NCBI RefSeq assembly: GCF_900115825.1
Contig: NZ_FOXW01000007.1
Coordinates: forward strand, 62,001 to 126,000
Reading direction: 5' to 3'
Origin: Desemzia incerta
GTDB taxonomy: Bacteria > Bacillota > Bacilli > Lactobacillales > Carnobacteriaceae
Length of the DNA: 64,000 nucleotides
In this document: positions 11,808 through 23,106 of the stretch, piece by piece
How positions within the stretch are numbered: position 1 is the stretch's first letter
Layout of the letters: each line of letters starts with the position of its first letter
The notes under the pieces: model-generated
What the model was told of the DNA's origin: nothing
The model's input: only the letters and a program-made list of their open reading frames with translations
The model's database searches: none
Made by a program: the position numbers and the translations under genes

Positions 11808-12995
11808 ATGGCAAAAGAAAAATTCGAACGTACAAAACCCCATGTTAATATTGGTACAATTGGACACGTTGACCACGGTAAAACTACGTTAACTGCTGCA
11901 ATCACAACTGTATTAGCTAAAAAAGGTTTTGCAAGTACTGCAACTGACTACGCTTCAATCGATGGAGCTCCAGAAGAACGCGAACGTGGAATCACTATCT
12001 CAACTTCTCACGTTGAATACGAAACAGACGCTCGTCACTACGCTCACGTTGACTGCCCAGGTCACGCGGACTACGTTAAAAACATGATCACTGGTGCTGC
12101 TCAAATGGACGGAGCTATCTTAGTAGTTTCTGCTGCTGACGGCCCAATGCCACAAACTCGTGAGCACATCCTATTGTCTCGCCAAGTTGGTGTTCCATAC
12201 ATCGTTGTTTTCTTAAACAAAGTTGACATGGTTGATGACGAAGAATTATTAGAATTAGTAGAAATGGAAGTTCGTGACTTGTTATCAGAATACGAATTCC
12301 CTGGCGATGACACTCCAGTTGTTGCTGGTTCAGCTCTTAAAGCTCTTGAAGGCGATGCTGACTACGAAGACAAAATTATGGAATTAATGGCTGCTGTTGA
12401 TTCTTACATTCCAAACCCAGAACGTGATACTGACAAAGCATTCATGATGCCAGTTGAGGACGTATTCTCAATCACTGGACGTGGTACTGTTGCTACAGGC
12501 CGTGTTGAAGCTGGTGTTGTTAAAGTTGGGGATGAAGTTGAAATCATCGGTCTTCATGACACAGTTAAATCAACTGTTACTGGAGTTGAAATGTTCCGTA
12601 AATTATTAGACTACGCTGAAGCTGGAGATAACATCGGTGCTTTGTTACGTGGGGTTTCTCGTGAAGATATCCAACGTGGTCAAGTATTGGCTAAACCAGG
12701 TTCAATTACTCCACATACTAAATTTACAGGCGAAGTTTATATCTTATCTAAAGAAGAAGGTGGACGTCACACTCCATTCTTCGGTAACTACCGCCCACAA
12801 TTCTACTTCCGTACAACTGACGTAACTGGTGTTATCGAGTTACCAGAAGGTACTGAAATGGTTATGCCTGGAGACAACGTTACAATCAGCGTTGAATTGA
12901 TCGCACCTATCGCTTTAGACCAAGGTACTAAATTCACTATCCGTGAAGGTGGACGTACTGTTGGAGCTGGCGTTGTTGCTTCAATCGAAGCTTAA
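11808..12995 (+). CDS. tuf: Translation elongation factor Tu
   Basis: EF-Tu, 395 residues, delivers aminoacyl-tRNA to the ribosomal A site with GTP hydrolysis. Motifs are [14 protein letters not shown] (P-loop), the switch I region [19 protein letters not shown], and NKVDMVDD for guanine recognition. RBS GAGGAGG precedes ATG 11808. Codon choice is strongly biased, as expected for a very highly expressed gene. Last gene of the str operon. Confidence 0.98.
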   Translation: MAKEKFERTKPHVNIGTIGHVDHGKTTLTAAITTVLAKKGFASTATDYASIDGAPEERERGITISTSHVEYETDARHYAHVDCPGHADYVKNMITGAAQMDGAILVVSAADGPMPQTREHILLSRQVGVPYIVVFLNKVDMVDDEELLELVEMEVRDLLSEYEFPGDDTPVVAGSALKALEGDADYEDKIMELMAAVDSYIPNPERDTDKAFMMPVEDVFSITGRGTVATGRVEAGVVKVGDEVEIIGLHDTVKSTVTGVEMFRKLLDYAEAGDNIGALLRGVSREDIQRGQVLAKPGSITPHTKFTGEVYILSKEEGGRHTPFFGNYRPQFYFRTTDVTGVIELPEGTEMVMPGDNVTISVELIAPIALDQGTKFTIREGGRTVGAGVVASIEA

Positions 12996-13031
12996 TCAAC
13001 TAAAGACAACTTTCTTACGCAAGTAAGATTC

Positions 13032-13070
13032 AAAAGAAGCTTTCCTTTAACGAGGAAAGCTTCTTTTTTT
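13032..13070 (+). terminator. Str operon terminator
   Basis: Perfect stem AAAAGAAGCTTTCCT (13032-13046) with its complement at 13053-13067, 6-nt loop, long T-run. Confidence 0.93.
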
Positions 13071-13700
13071 GTGTCTTTGAGTGTGAGTCATTTTTGCTTG
13101 AAGGTTTGGATCTTGAGTATTGAGATGGTGTGGTGAGTTCGGTCGTGAAGGTAGAGAAGAAGAGGCTAATGGCTGAAAAACTGAAGTAATTGGTCATCAA
13201 GAAGAAGGATAAGCTGCTCATGGACGATGCGGGAGTTCATTTGGGCCATGACGAGATGAATTGCATTGCTCAAGACCGGAACAGCAAAAAAGAAAATTAC
13301 CTAAGAGCATTCTCATAAGATCAAGTAAAAGGGGAGAATCTACTATATATAGAAGGGGAAGACTCTATTACATAGGCTAACTGTTTTTTGAGTGTATAGG
13401 TCGTTGGTTAAAGGGGTGAATTTTCATGCTGACGGGTGGTGAATCGGCCATGAAGCAAAAGCGGATGTTGCTGATGGCCGGAAAAATATCTTTTGCGGCC
13501 ATCAGGACAAAAAATATCCAGCTCATGGACAATTCAACGGTTCACTTCGGCCATGGCGTAGAAATTATAACTGCTCATGGCCGAAAGTTTAAGAAACTAC
13601 ATCGACATTCCGTAAAAAAATACCTAAAACTAAAAGTAATCTCTTTTTTCTTCTATTTATTGTGTTACACTAAGTAACAAATTTATTAAGGGGGATTCAA
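13071..13700 (+). repeat. Intergenic region with three imperfect ~38-nt repeats
   Basis: No convincing gene lies between the tuf terminator and ilvE. A frame of 83 codons at 13426-13677 is made largely of the repeats and has no recognisable features. Three related units begin GGCCATG and end near CCGGAA or CCGAAA: 13244-13281, 13446-13483 and 13549-13586. The first and third also share an upstream block starting GCTCATGGAC (13215 and 13530). Just before ilvE a TGnTACACT extended -10-like sequence (13663-13671) overlaps the inverted repeat GTTAC-N5-GTAAC (13664-13678), a possible promoter and operator. Confidence 0.5.
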
Positions 13701-14723
13701 ATGGGAAAAGAAGTTTCGATCGACTGGGGAAATTTAGGGTTTAATTACATCAAAACGGATTTACGCTACCTATCTCATTGGAAAGATGGAAATTGGGATA
13801 ACGGTGTATTGACTGAAGACAATCAATTACATATCAGTGAAGGTTCAACTGCGCTGCACTATGGACAATCTTGCTTTGAAGGATTGAAGGCTTATCGCAC
13901 AAAAGATGGAGATATCAATTTGTTCAGACCGGAAGAAAACGCCAAACGCATGCAAAGAAGCTGCCGCCGTCTGCTGATGCCGGAAGTGCCGACTGATGTA
14001 TTCGTAGATGCGGTCAAACAAGTGGTAAAAGCTAATGAACATTATTTGCCTCCATACGGAACGGGCGGAACATTATATATTCGACCATTTCTAATAGGTG
14101 TTGGAGATAATATCGGAGTTAAGCCTGCTTCAGAATACATTTTCTCTGTATTTTGTATGCCGGTCGGTCCTTATTTCAAAGGTGGACTGACACCGACAAA
14201 CTTCTTAGTATCGGATTACGATCGCGCAGCTGGCAGAGGTACTGGTGCTGCGAAAGTTGGCGGGAATTATGCAGGAAGTTTACTGCCTGGAGCAGAGGCG
14301 CACAAAAGAGCATTCAGCGATGCGATTTATTTGGACCCTATCACTCATACTAAAATAGAAGAAGTAGGGGCAGCGAATTTCTTTGGAATCACAAAAGACG
14401 ATAAGTTCATCACGCCTGAGTCTCCATCTATTTTGCCGAGTATCACTAAATATTCTTTATTGCATCTGGCAGAACATCGTTTAGGATTAACGGTGGAGCA
14501 AGGGGACGTTTATATCGATCAGCTGGATCAATTTAAAGAAGCAGGGGCTTGTGGAACAGCAGCAGTAATTTCTCCTATCGGCGGTATTCAATATGGAGAT
14601 ACCTTCCATGTGTTCTATAGTGAGACTGAAGTAGGACCTGTGACAAAAAGATTGTATGACGAACTGGTCGGAATCCAATTTGGTGATGTAGAAGCTCCAG
14701 AGGGCTGGATCGTCAAAGTGTGA
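13701..14723 (+). CDS. ilvE: Branched-chain amino acid aminotransferase
   Basis: PLP-dependent class IV aminotransferase, 340 residues, interconverting Leu/Ile/Val and their 2-oxo acids with 2-oxoglutarate/glutamate. Family features are the QSCFEGLKAYR block, the PLP lysine in GAAKVGGNYAGSLL, and GACGTAAVISPI near the cofactor phosphate. ATG 13701 follows AAGGGGG. The gene is monocistronic, with a repeat-rich upstream region and its own terminator. In lactic acid bacteria this enzyme starts branched-chain amino acid catabolism; here no ilv or leu genes adjoin it. Confidence 0.93.
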   Translation: MGKEVSIDWGNLGFNYIKTDLRYLSHWKDGNWDNGVLTEDNQLHISEGSTALHYGQSCFEGLKAYRTKDGDINLFRPEENAKRMQRSCRRLLMPEVPTDVFVDAVKQVVKANEHYLPPYGTGGTLYIRPFLIGVGDNIGVKPASEYIFSVFCMPVGPYFKGGLTPTNFLVSDYDRAAGRGTGAAKVGGNYAGSLLPGAEAHKRAFSDAIYLDPITHTKIEEVGAANFFGITKDDKFITPESPSILPSITKYSLLHLAEHRLGLTVEQGDVYIDQLDQFKEAGACGTAAVISPIGGIQYGDTFHVFYSETEVGPVTKRLYDELVGIQFGDVEAPEGWIVKV

Positions 14724-14796
14724 CAATAAATGTCCAAATCTGGCAAGGAATTATGAAATAAAAATTTGTATCGATAGACAAACAATTTTAAATAAG

Positions 14797-14838
14797 CTAC
14801 TATCTTAATATTGCTGACAAATAAGATAGTAGTTTTTT
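14797..14838 (+). terminator. Terminator after ilvE
   Basis: 11-bp perfect stem CTACTATCTTA (14797-14807) / TAAGATAGTAG (14822-14832) followed by six Ts. Confidence 0.88.
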
Positions 14839-14890
14839 ATTAGGTGAACGAAAAACTTTTCAGAAAACTTAAAAAAACGTTGGAATATGC

Positions 14891-14919
14891 TTGATTTAGT
14901 ATTGTATTTCCGTTATACT
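14891..14919 (+). promoter_or_regulatory. S10 operon promoter
   Basis: TTGATT (14891-14896), 17-nt spacer, TATACT (14914-14919). It sits 172 nt upstream of rpsJ and is the only good promoter before the S10 cluster. Confidence 0.78.
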
Positions 14920-14957
14920 ATTTAAGGTGCTGATTTAAAAGAGAGAAGCACAGACCC

Positions 14958-15035
14958 CGATTTCATTTCGGAATCGATGGCTAAGAAACGGGAGGTTGCG
15001 ATACACCCGGCCGCTTTGCCACGGCGAGTGTGTCG
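14958..15035 (+). promoter_or_regulatory. Structured 5' leader of the S10 operon
   Basis: Two hairpins lie in the leader. The first is CGATT (14958-14962) / AATCG (14972-14976). The larger one spans 14999-15035 and pairs CGATACAC with GTGTGTCG (one wobble), with an inner GCCG/CGGC stem. It is unusually GC-rich for this genome. Ribosomal-protein operons of Bacillota often carry protein-binding leaders, so feedback control by an operon product such as L4 is plausible but inferred. Confidence 0.55.
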
Positions 15036-15090
15036 GAAATTTTCGTGGAGCAATGTCTACTTTATAAGAATAGGCGAAGGAGGGAAAATT

Positions 15091-15399
15091 ATGGCAAAAC
15101 AAAAAATCCGTATCCGTTTAAAAGCATACGAACACCGTATCTTGGATCAATCAGCGGACAAAATTGTAGAAACAGCAAAGAGAACTGGTGCTAGCGTGTC
15201 TGGTCCAATTCCATTACCAACTGAGAGAAGTGTATATACTGTGATCCGTGCGACTCACAAATACAAAGACTCTCGTGAGCAATTTGAAATGCGTACACAC
15301 AAACGTGTGATCGACATTGTTAACCCAACACCAAAAACTGTTGATGCATTAACAAAACTTGATCTACCATCAGGCGTAGATATCGAAATTAAATTATAA
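15091..15399 (+). CDS. rpsJ: 30S ribosomal protein S10
   Basis: S10, 102 residues, 30S head protein and NusE transcription factor. It begins [15 protein letters not shown]. The start is ATG 15091 because GAAGGAGGG lies directly before it. A longer open frame from 14977 only reads through the leader hairpins. First gene of the S10 operon. Confidence 0.97.
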   Translation: MAKQKIRIRLKAYEHRILDQSADKIVETAKRTGASVSGPIPLPTERSVYTVIRATHKYKDSREQFEMRTHKRVIDIVNPTPKTVDALTKLDLPSGVDIEIKL

Positions 15400-15428
15400 T
15401 ACAAACTAAAAATAATGGAGGTGTACTC

Positions 15429-16061
15429 ATGACCAAAGGAATCTTAGGAAAAAAAGTAGGTATGACACAAGTGTTTACTGAAGCTGGGGAATTAATTCCT
15501 GTAACAGTAATCGAAGCTACTCCAAACGTTGTTTTACAACTTAAAACAATGGAAAACGATGGCTACGAAGCAGTTCAACTTGGTTACCAAGATAAACGCG
15601 AAGTATTGTCAAACAAACCTGCTAAAGGTCATGTAGCAAAAGCAAATGCTACTCCTAAGCGCTTCATACGTGAATTCGACGATGTTGAGCTAGGGGAATA
15701 CGAAGTAGGAAAAGAAGTAACTGTAGAAGTATTTGAAGCCGGAGACATCGTTGATGTAACGGGGACAACAAAAGGTAAAGGATTCCAAGGTGTTATTAAA
15801 CGCCATGGCCAATCTCGTGGACCAATGTCTCACGGATCTCGTTACCACCGTCGTCCTGGTTCTATGGGTCCCGTTGATCCTAACCGTGTATTCAAACGTA
15901 AATTATTACCAGGTCGTATGGGTGGAAACCGTGTAACAATTCAAAACCTTGAAATTGTACGTGTTGACGCTGAAAAAAATGTTATCTTAATTAAAGGTAA
16001 TGTACCTGGAGCTAAAAAATCCTTAATCCAAATCAGAACTGCTCTTAAAGCAGTTAAATAA
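15429..16061 (+). CDS. rplC: 50S ribosomal protein L3
   Basis: L3, 210 residues, an early 50S assembly protein whose loop reaches the peptidyl-transferase centre. Characteristic segments are [16 protein letters not shown] and GHGQSRG-type [24 protein letters not shown] 15429 follows ATGGAGGTG. Confidence 0.97.
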   Translation: MTKGILGKKVGMTQVFTEAGELIPVTVIEATPNVVLQLKTMENDGYEAVQLGYQDKREVLSNKPAKGHVAKANATPKRFIREFDDVELGEYEVGKEVTVEVFEAGDIVDVTGTTKGKGFQGVIKRHGQSRGPMSHGSRYHRRPGSMGPVDPNRVFKRKLLPGRMGGNRVTIQNLEIVRVDAEKNVILIKGNVPGAKKSLIQIRTALKAVK

Positions 16062-16087
16062 AGATCGAAGAAAGGAGGAGCAAAGGA

Positions 16088-16711
16088 ATGGCAAAATTAG
16101 TCTTATTTAAACAAGACGGTTCTCAAAATGGCGAAGTTACATTAAACGATGCTATTTTCGGAATTGAACCAAATGAAAATGTTGTTTTTGATGCAATCAT
16201 CATGCAACGTGCTTCATTAAGACAAGGAACACACAAAGTTAAAAACCGTAGTGCAGTAAGAGGCGGTGGCCGTAAACCATGGAGACAAAAAGGTACTGGA
16301 CGTGCTCGTCAAGGATCTATCCGTTCACCACAATGGCGTGGCGGTGGTGTTGTCTTTGGACCTACACCTCGTTCTTACAGCTACAAACTTCCTAAAAAAG
16401 TTCGTCGTTTAGCAATCAAATCTGTTCTTTCTTCTAAAGTAGCAGACGAAAACGTAATCGTTGTAGATGCATTGAACTTCGATGCACCAAAAACGAAAGA
16501 ATTTGCACAAGTGTTAAACAATTTAAACGTTGATACAAAAGTATTAGTAGTTGTAGAAGACGGAAATGATTTTACAGCATTATCAGCTCGTAACCTTCCA
16601 GGAGTAACAGTAGTATCTCCAAGCAACGTTACAGTTTTAGATGTTGTAGCTCATGAAAAATTGATTTTTACACAAACTGCTCTAACTAAAGTAGAGGAGG
16701 CTCTTCAATAA
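16088..16711 (+). CDS. rplD: 50S ribosomal protein L4
   Basis: L4, 207 residues, lines the peptide exit tunnel. The extended loop is visible as [18 protein letters not shown]. In enteric bacteria L4 represses its own operon; whether it binds the leader at 14958-15035 is unknown. RBS AAAGGAGGAGC. The last base of its stop codon is the first base of the rplW start. Confidence 0.97.
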   Translation: MAKLVLFKQDGSQNGEVTLNDAIFGIEPNENVVFDAIIMQRASLRQGTHKVKNRSAVRGGGRKPWRQKGTGRARQGSIRSPQWRGGGVVFGPTPRSYSYKLPKKVRRLAIKSVLSSKVADENVIVVDALNFDAPKTKEFAQVLNNLNVDTKVLVVVEDGNDFTALSARNLPGVTVVSPSNVTVLDVVAHEKLIFTQTALTKVEEALQ

Positions 16712-16998
16712 TGGAAGCACGCGAAGTAATCTTGCGTCCGATGATCACTGAAAAAGCTATGCTTGCTGAAGACAGCAAAAAATACACTTTTGAAGTTGAC
16801 GTTCGCGCAAACAAAACTCACATCAAACAAGCAATTGAAGAAATCTTTGGCGTAAAAGTTAAAAACGTGAATGTTATGAACGTACGTGGAAAATTGAAAC
16901 GTATGGGTAAATATTCTGGTTACACTAAAAAACGTCGTAAAGCTGTAGTAACTTTAACTGCAGACTCAAAAGATATCGAATTTTTCGAAGCTGAATAA
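16711..16998 (+). CDS. rplW: 50S ribosomal protein L23
   Basis: L23, 95 residues, at the exit of the peptide tunnel, where it docks trigger factor and SRP. It starts [16 protein letters not shown]. One-base overlap with rplD implies translational coupling; the RBS GAGGAGG lies inside rplD. Confidence 0.96.
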   Translation: MEAREVILRPMITEKAMLAEDSKKYTFEVDVRANKTHIKQAIEEIFGVKVKNVNVMNVRGKLKRMGKYSGYTKKRRKAVVTLTADSKDIEFFEAE

Positions 16999-17030
16999 TT
17001 CAAAATACTATCAAATAGGAGGGAAATCAC

Positions 17031-17864
17031 GTGGCGATTAAAAAGTACAAACCTACCACTAACGGCCGCCGTAATATGACAGGTTCTGACTTTTCAGAGA
17101 TTACATCTACAACACCTGAAAAGACTTTACTAGAACCTAACAAAAAAAAGGCTGGTCGTAACAACGCTGGTAAAATCACTGTACGTCACCAAGGTGGCGG
17201 GCACAAACGCAGCTACCGTGTTATCGACTTCAAACGTAATAAAGACGATGTTGTCGGTATCGTAAAAACTGTTGAGTATGATCCAAACCGTTCTGCTAAT
17301 ATTGCATTAGTACACTATACAGATGGGATCAAAACTTACATTCTTGCACCAAAAGGAATTGAAGTAGGGCAACATATTCTTTCAGGAGAAAATGCTGATA
17401 TTAAAGTAGGTAATGCTTTACCTCTATCAAGTATTCCAGTTGGTACTGTTATCCACAATATTGAGTTGAAACCAGGTAGAGGTGGACAATTAGTTCGTTC
17501 TGCTGGAACAAGCGCTCAAGTTTTGGGTAAAGAAGGTAAATACGTATTAGTTCGTTTAGGTTCAGGCGAAGTTCGTCAAATCTTAGCTTCTTGCCGTGCT
17601 ACAATCGGTGAAGTTGGTAACGAGCAACACGAATTGATCAACATCGGTAAAGCCGGACGTTCACGTTGGATGGGTAAACGCCCTACTGTTCGTGGATCTG
17701 TAATGAACCCTAACGATCACCCACACGGTGGTGGTGAAGGTAAAGCTCCAATCGGACATGCTGGTCCATTAACTCCATGGGGTAAACCTGCATTAGGATT
17801 GAAAACACGTAACAAAAAAGCTAGATCTAACAAACGAATCGTACGTCGTCGTAAAACAAAATAA
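17031..17864 (+). CDS. rplB: 50S ribosomal protein L2
   Basis: L2, 277 residues, needed for subunit association and peptidyl transfer. The conserved C-terminal block [13 protein letters not shown] includes the essential histidine. The start is GTG 17031 after AGGAGGG. Confidence 0.97.
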   Translation: MAIKKYKPTTNGRRNMTGSDFSEITSTTPEKTLLEPNKKKAGRNNAGKITVRHQGGGHKRSYRVIDFKRNKDDVVGIVKTVEYDPNRSANIALVHYTDGIKTYILAPKGIEVGQHILSGENADIKVGNALPLSSIPVGTVIHNIELKPGRGGQLVRSAGTSAQVLGKEGKYVLVRLGSGEVRQILASCRATIGEVGNEQHELINIGKAGRSRWMGKRPTVRGSVMNPNDHPHGGGEGKAPIGHAGPLTPWGKPALGLKTRNKKARSNKRIVRRRKTK

Positions 17865-17916
17865 TCTAGGCGAATTGGAAAACCAATTTGCTGCATAACT
17901 GGAAGGAGGTTCAACT

Positions 17917-18195
17917 ATGGGTCGTAGTCTTAAAAAAGGACCTTTCGTCGATGAACACTTAATGAAAAAGGTAGAAGCAATGGATGCTAGCGAGAAGAAA
18001 ACAGTTATCAAAACTTGGTCTCGTCGTTCAACAATTTTCCCGAACTTTATTGGACACACAATTGCGGTATACGATGGACGGAAACATGTTCCTGTTTATG
18101 TACAAGAAGACATGGTCGGACACAAATTAGGTGAATTTGCACCAACAAGAACTTACCGTGGACATACTGCGGATGACAAGAAAACTAAACGTTAA
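17917..18195 (+). CDS. rpsS: 30S ribosomal protein S19
   Basis: S19, 92 residues, 30S head protein that partners with S13. It begins [27 protein letters not shown] precedes ATG 17917. Confidence 0.97.
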   Translation: MGRSLKKGPFVDEHLMKKVEAMDASEKKTVIKTWSRRSTIFPNFIGHTIAVYDGRKHVPVYVQEDMVGHKLGEFAPTRTYRGHTADDKKTKR

Positions 18196-18216
18196 TATTT
18201 GAGGGGAGGATTACTC

Positions 18217-18573
18217 ATGTCAGAACAAATTACAGCAGCTAAATCTACTGCTAAAAGTGTTCGCATTGCCGCTCGTAAGGTTCGTTTAGTTGTCGATCTT
18301 ATTAGAGGTAAAAGTGTAGGAGAAGCAATTTCAATCTTGAAATTCACTCCACGCGGCGCTTCACCAGTAGTCGAAAAAGTATTGAAATCTGCTATTGCTA
18401 ATGCAGAACATAACTATGATTTAAACATTGAAAACTTGGTAGTAAGCGAAGCCTTCGTAGACGAAGGACCAACGATGAAACGTTTCCGTCCTCGTGCTAA
18501 AGGTTCAGCTTCACCAATCATGAAACGTACAAGCCACATCACTATCGTGGTATCAGAAAAAAAGGAGGGCTAA
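18217..18573 (+). CDS. rplV: 50S ribosomal protein L22
   Basis: L22, 118 residues, whose long beta-hairpin lines the exit tunnel. It starts [22 protein letters not shown] choose ATG 18217 rather than the in-frame TTG 18199, because the RBS GGGGAGGA lies between them. Confidence 0.95.
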   Translation: MSEQITAAKSTAKSVRIAARKVRLVVDLIRGKSVGEAISILKFTPRGASPVVEKVLKSAIANAEHNYDLNIENLVVSEAFVDEGPTMKRFRPRAKGSASPIMKRTSHITIVVSEKKEG

Positions 18574-18576
18574 TCT

Positions 18577-19233
18577 GTGGGTCAAAAAATTAATCCAAAA
18601 GGCTTGCGTGTAGGTATCATCCGCGACTGGGATTCTAAATGGTATGCAGAAAAAGAATTCGGCGCTTACTTGCATGAAGATATCGCTATTCGCGAATACA
18701 TCTTCAAAAACCTTAGCGATGCATCAATTTCATTAGTAGAAATTGAACGTGCTGCTAACCGTGTAAATATCTCAATTCACACTGCTAAACCAGGAATGGT
18801 TATCGGTAAAGGTGGATCTGAAGTAGATGCTTTACGTAAGAAATTAAACGAATTATCAGGCAAACGTGTTCACATCAACATCGTGGAAATCAAAAAACCT
18901 GATTTAGATGCAAAATTAGTTGGAGAAGGAATCGCACGTCAACTAGAAAATCGTGTAGCCTTCCGCCGCGCTCAAAAACAAGCTATCCAACGCACAATGC
19001 GTGCTGGAGCTAAAGGTATCAAAACTCAAGTTTCTGGTCGTTTGAACGGTGCAGATATGGCTCGTAGCGAGACACATTCTGAAGGAACTGTTCCATTGCA
19101 CACATTGCGTGCAGACATCGATTACGCTTGGGAAGAAGCTGACACTACTTACGGTAAACTAGGCGTTAAAGTTTGGATCTACCGTGGAGAAGTATTACCA
19201 GCTAAAAAGAATGCAGAGAAAGGAGGGAAATAA
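18577..19233 (+). CDS. rpsC: 30S ribosomal protein S3
   Basis: S3, 218 residues, forms part of the mRNA entry channel. The KH-domain loop is visible as [15 protein letters not shown] start 18577 with AAAGGAGGG inside the end of rplV. Confidence 0.97.
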   Translation: MGQKINPKGLRVGIIRDWDSKWYAEKEFGAYLHEDIAIREYIFKNLSDASISLVEIERAANRVNISIHTAKPGMVIGKGGSEVDALRKKLNELSGKRVHINIVEIKKPDLDAKLVGEGIARQLENRVAFRRAQKQAIQRTMRAGAKGIKTQVSGRLNGADMARSETHSEGTVPLHTLRADIDYAWEEADTTYGKLGVKVWIYRGEVLPAKKNAEKGGK

Positions 19234-19234
19234 C

Positions 19235-19669
19235 ATGTTAGTACCTAAACGTGTAAAATTCCGTCGTGAATTTAGAGGTAAAATGCGTGGAGAAGCTAAA
19301 GGCGGTAAAGAAATCGCTTATGGTGAATTCGGCTTACAAGCTATAGAATCACACTGGATCACAAACCGTCAAATTGAAGCTGCTCGTATTGCTATGACTC
19401 GTTACATGAAACGTGGCGGGAAAGTATGGATCAAAATTTTCCCTCACAAATCATACACATCTAAAGCTATCGGAGTTCGTATGGGTTCTGGTAAAGGTGC
19501 TCCTGAAGGATGGGTTTCACCAGTTAAACGTGGAAAAATCATGTTTGAAGTTGGCGGCGTATCTGAAGAAGTAGCTCGTGAAGCTTTACGTTTAGCATCA
19601 CACAAATTACCAGTCAAAACGAAATTCGTAAAACGCGAAGAAATTGGTGGTGAATCTAATGAAGGCTAA
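19235..19669 (+). CDS. rplP: 50S ribosomal protein L16
   Basis: L16, 144 residues, contacts the A-site tRNA elbow. It starts [22 protein letters not shown] 19235 is chosen; the AAAGGAGGG RBS is just upstream, at the end of rpsC, and an earlier in-frame ATG at 19184 lies within rpsC. Confidence 0.95.
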   Translation: MLVPKRVKFRREFRGKMRGEAKGGKEIAYGEFGLQAIESHWITNRQIEAARIAMTRYMKRGGKVWIKIFPHKSYTSKAIGVRMGSGKGAPEGWVSPVKRGKIMFEVGGVSEEVAREALRLASHKLPVKTKFVKREEIGGESNEG

Positions 19670-19853
19670 TGAACTTAAAGAATTATCCACTTCAGAAATG
19701 ATTGAAAAAGAAAAAGAATTTAAAGAAGAATTATTCAATCTAAGATTCCAATTGGCTACTGGTCAGTTAGAGAATACTTCAAGATTGAGCGAAGTTCGCA
19801 AATCTATCGCACGCATCAAAACTGCGTTGCGTCAAGCTGAATTACAAAAATAG
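19659..19853 (+). CDS. rpmC: 50S ribosomal protein L29
   Basis: L29, 64 residues, a two-helix protein next to L23 at the tunnel exit. It starts [17 protein letters not shown] 19659 overlaps the end of rplP by 11 nt, with GGTGG as a weak RBS, so it is probably translationally coupled. Confidence 0.94.
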   Translation: MKANELKELSTSEMIEKEKEFKEELFNLRFQLATGQLENTSRLSEVRKSIARIKTALRQAELQK

Positions 19854-19880
19854 TTGATCGATAAAGGAGGTCGCTAACGA

Positions 19881-20147
19881 ATGACTGAAGAACGTAATCA
19901 ACGTAAAGTTTATCAAGGACGCGTAGTTTCTGACAAAATGGACAAAACTATCGTAGTTCAAATTGATACTCAAAAACGTCATCCAGTATACGGTAAACGT
20001 ATGAAATACTCTAAAAAATATAAAGCACATGATGAAAACAACAGTGCAAAATTAGGCGATATCGTTAAAATCATGGAAACTCGTCCACTATCAGCAACTA
20101 AACACTTCCGTTTGGTTGAAATCGTAGAAGAGTCAATCATTATCTAA
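19881..20147 (+). CDS. rpsQ: 30S ribosomal protein S17
   Basis: S17, 88 residues, a primary 16S-binding OB-fold protein. Visible block: [28 protein letters not shown] 19881. Confidence 0.96.
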   Translation: MTEERNQRKVYQGRVVSDKMDKTIVVQIDTQKRHPVYGKRMKYSKKYKAHDENNSAKLGDIVKIMETRPLSATKHFRLVEIVEESIII

Positions 20148-20181
20148 TAAATACCCTAATTGAAAAAAATGAAGTTTCTAA

Positions 20182-20571
<390 letters not shown>

Positions 20572-20606
20572 TACCCAACCATCCACGAAGGAGGTGCGAG
20601 AAAAAT

Positions 20607-20915
20607 ATGTTTATTAAAACAGGAGATAAAGTTAAAGTTATCACTGGTAAAGATAAAGGAAAAGAAGGCGTAGTTACTGCTGTATTTCCTAAGAAAAATC
20701 GTGTTACCGTTGAAGGTGTAAACATTATGAAAAAACACCAAAAACCATCATCATTTGAACCAAATGGCGGGATCTTAGAAATCGAAGCTCCAGTTCATGT
20801 ATCAAATGTTATGTTGATCGATGCTTCAACAGGTGAACCAACTCGCGTTGGCTACAAAGTTGAAGATGGTAAAAAAGTACGTATTTCTAAAAAATCCGGT
20901 GAAGTTTTAAACTAA
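20607..20915 (+). CDS. rplX: 50S ribosomal protein L24
   Basis: L24, 102 residues, an early 50S assembly initiator with a KOW motif ([18 protein letters not shown]). ATG 20607 with GAAGGAGGTG 14 nt upstream. Confidence 0.96.
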   Translation: MFIKTGDKVKVITGKDKGKEGVVTAVFPKKNRVTVEGVNIMKKHQKPSSFEPNGGILEIEAPVHVSNVMLIDASTGEPTRVGYKVEDGKKVRISKKSGEVLN

Positions 20916-20942
20916 TATATTAAGGAAGGAGGGACTAACTTC

Positions 20943-21482
20943 ATGAACCGCCTTAAAGAAAAATATCAAAAAGAAATTACTCCATCTATGATGGAAAAAT
21001 TTAACTACACATCAATCATGCAAACTCCAAAAGTTGACAAGATCGTTATCAACATGGGTGTAGGTGATGCTGTATCTAACACTAAAAACTTAGACAAAGC
21101 TGTTAATGAATTGACAGTAATTTCTGGTCAAAAACCAGTAATCACAAAAGCAAAAAAATCAATCGCTGGCTTCCGTTTACGTGAAGGTATGCCGATTGGT
21201 ACTAAAGTAACATTACGTGGAGACAGAATGTACGATTTCTTAGACAAATTGGTTTCTGTTTCACTTCCTCGTGTACGTGACTTCCGCGGTGTGAGCAATA
21301 AAGCTTTCGACGGACGTGGTAACTACACGCTAGGAGTTAAAGAACAACTTATCTTCCCTGAGGTTGAGTACGATATGGTTGATAAAGTTCGCGGAATGGA
21401 CATTGTTATTGTAACTACTGCTAACACTGACGAAGAATCTCGTGAATTATTAACACAACTTGGAATGCCATTCCAAAAATAA
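20943..21482 (+). CDS. rplE: 50S ribosomal protein L5
   Basis: L5, 179 residues, binds 5S rRNA and the P-site tRNA. It has the expected [20 protein letters not shown] start and the [13 protein letters not shown] segment. RBS GGAAGGAGGG. Confidence 0.97.
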   Translation: MNRLKEKYQKEITPSMMEKFNYTSIMQTPKVDKIVINMGVGDAVSNTKNLDKAVNELTVISGQKPVITKAKKSIAGFRLREGMPIGTKVTLRGDRMYDFLDKLVSVSLPRVRDFRGVSNKAFDGRGNYTLGVKEQLIFPEVEYDMVDKVRGMDIVIVTTANTDEESRELLTQLGMPFQK

Positions 21483-21499
21483 TATAGGAGGCGAAGATA

Positions 21500-21685
21500 G
21501 TGGCTAAAAAATCAATGATTGCTAAAAGTAAACGCCCTGCTAAATTCTCAACTCAAGAATACACTCGTTGTGAACGCTGTGGTCGTCCACATTCAGTTTA
21601 CCGCAAATTCAAACTTTGCCGTATTTGCTTACGCGAACTAGCCTATAAAGGTGAAATTCCTGGTATGAAAAAAGCAAGCTGGTAA
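21500..21685 (+). CDS. rpsZ: 30S ribosomal protein S14, zinc-binding (type Z)
   Basis: Short S14, 61 residues. The four zinc cysteines are in CERCGRPH and CRICLREL, so this is the zinc-dependent (C+) form. Zinc-free paralogues exist in many Bacillota and would be encoded elsewhere. GTG start 21500 after AGGAGG. Confidence 0.95.
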   Translation: MAKKSMIAKSKRPAKFSTQEYTRCERCGRPHSVYRKFKLCRICLRELAYKGEIPGMKKASW

Positions 21686-21717
21686 AACGAAACTCGCAAA
21701 AAGGAGGCTAAAAAATC

Positions 21718-22116
21718 ATGGTCATGACTGATCCAATCGCAGATTTTCTAACTCGTGTTCGTAACGCTAACTCAGCTAGACACGAATCGTTAGAAGTACC
21801 TGCTTCAAAATCTAAAAAAGATATTGCTAACATTTTAAAACGTGAAGGTTTTGTAAAAAATGTTGAATTTGTTGAAGACGACAAACAAGGCGTTATCCGT
21901 GTTTTCTTAAAATATGGACAAAACAACGAACGTGTTATCACTGGATTGAAACGTATCTCTAAACCAGGTTTGCGTGTTTACGCTAAAGCTGGCGATGTAC
22001 CTAAAGTTCTTAACGGACTTGGTATTGCGATCGTATCAACTTCAGAAGGCGTCGTTACAGACAAAGAAGCAAGAGCAAAAAATATCGGTGGCGAAATACT
22101 CGCTTACGTTTGGTAA
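21718..22116 (+). CDS. rpsH: 30S ribosomal protein S8
   Basis: S8, 132 residues, a key 16S central-domain binder and a spc-operon repressor in enterics. It begins [18 protein letters not shown], as the Bacillus protein does, supporting ATG 21718. RBS AAGGAGG. Confidence 0.97.
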   Translation: MVMTDPIADFLTRVRNANSARHESLEVPASKSKKDIANILKREGFVKNVEFVEDDKQGVIRVFLKYGQNNERVITGLKRISKPGLRVYAKAGDVPKVLNGLGIAIVSTSEGVVTDKEARAKNIGGEILAYVW

Positions 22117-22147
22117 TATTTAAGATTAAATAAGGAGGTGCCCTGCT

Positions 22148-22684
22148 ATGAGCCGTATTGGAAATAAAGTTATTACTATTCCTGCTGGAGTAGAAGTTAC
22201 TCAAAACGATGATGTAGTAACTGTTAAAGGTCCTAAAGGAGAACTAAACTTCTCTAAAAGCCCAGCTATTACAATGACTGTTTCTGACAACGAAATTTCT
22301 TTCGACCGTCCAGATGACAGCAAAACTCACCGTACAATCCACGGAACTACACGTGCCATCGTTAACAACATGGTTGTTGGAGTTACTGAAGGATTTGAAA
22401 AAACTTTAGATTTGATTGGGGTTGGATACCGAGCTCAATTACAAGGTAACAAACTTGTATTGAACGTTGGTCTTTCACATCCAGTTGAATTTGAAGCAAG
22501 AGAAGGCGTAACTGTTGAAGTTCCTTCAAACACTAAGATTATTGTTAAAGGAATCAACAAAGAACACGTTGGAGAACTTGCAGCTAACATTCGCGCAGTT
22601 CGTCCTCCTGAGCCTTACAAAGGTAAAGGTATTCGTTACACTGACGAATTCGTTCGTCGTAAAGAAGGTAAAACAGGTAAATAA
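22148..22684 (+). CDS. rplF: 50S ribosomal protein L6
   Basis: L6, 178 residues, near the GTPase-associated centre. It begins [17 protein letters not shown] and ends with the usual basic RRKEGKTGK tail. RBS AAGGAGGTG. Confidence 0.97.
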   Translation: MSRIGNKVITIPAGVEVTQNDDVVTVKGPKGELNFSKSPAITMTVSDNEISFDRPDDSKTHRTIHGTTRAIVNNMVVGVTEGFEKTLDLIGVGYRAQLQGNKLVLNVGLSHPVEFEAREGVTVEVPSNTKIIVKGINKEHVGELAANIRAVRPPEPYKGKGIRYTDEFVRRKEGKTGK

Positions 22685-22729
22685 CCTGGCAGCCTAAATC
22701 GTTACAAATAAAATAAAGAGGTGACAATT

Positions 22730-23086
22730 GTGATTTCAAAACCAGACAAAAACAAAGTCCGTCTAAAAAGACATGGACGTGTGCGTGCTAAAATTTCTGG
22801 TACTGCTGAGTGCCCACGTTTGAACGTATTCCGTTCAAATAAGAATATCTACGCTCAAGTAATTGACGACGTAGCGGGTGTCACGCTCGCAAGTGCATCT
22901 ACATTAGATAAAGAAGTTTCAGGCGAATCAAAAACAGAACAAGCATCAGCTGTCGGAGCATTAATTGCTAGCCGTGCTGTTGAAAAAGGTATTAAAGAAG
23001 TAGTCTTTGACCGTGGTGGATACCTATACCATGGCCGTGTTCAAGCTTTAGCTGAAGCTGCTCGCGAAAATGGACTAGACTTTTAA
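22730..23086 (+). CDS. rplR: 50S ribosomal protein L18
   Basis: L18, 118 residues, binds 5S rRNA in the central protuberance. Start GTG 22730 ([15 protein letters not shown]). The in-frame GTG at 22721 is part of the RBS AGAGGTGA. Confidence 0.94.
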   Translation: MISKPDKNKVRLKRHGRVRAKISGTAECPRLNVFRSNKNIYAQVIDDVAGVTLASASTLDKEVSGESKTEQASAVGALIASRAVEKGIKEVVFDRGGYLYHGRVQALAEAARENGLDF

Positions 23087-23106
23087 GAAAAGGAGGAAAA
23101 CCACAC

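Noticed and set aside
13426-13677. 83-codon frame before ilvE
   Set aside because: It is built mainly from the GGCCATG repeats, with no motif, and covers the region just before the ilvE control sequences.
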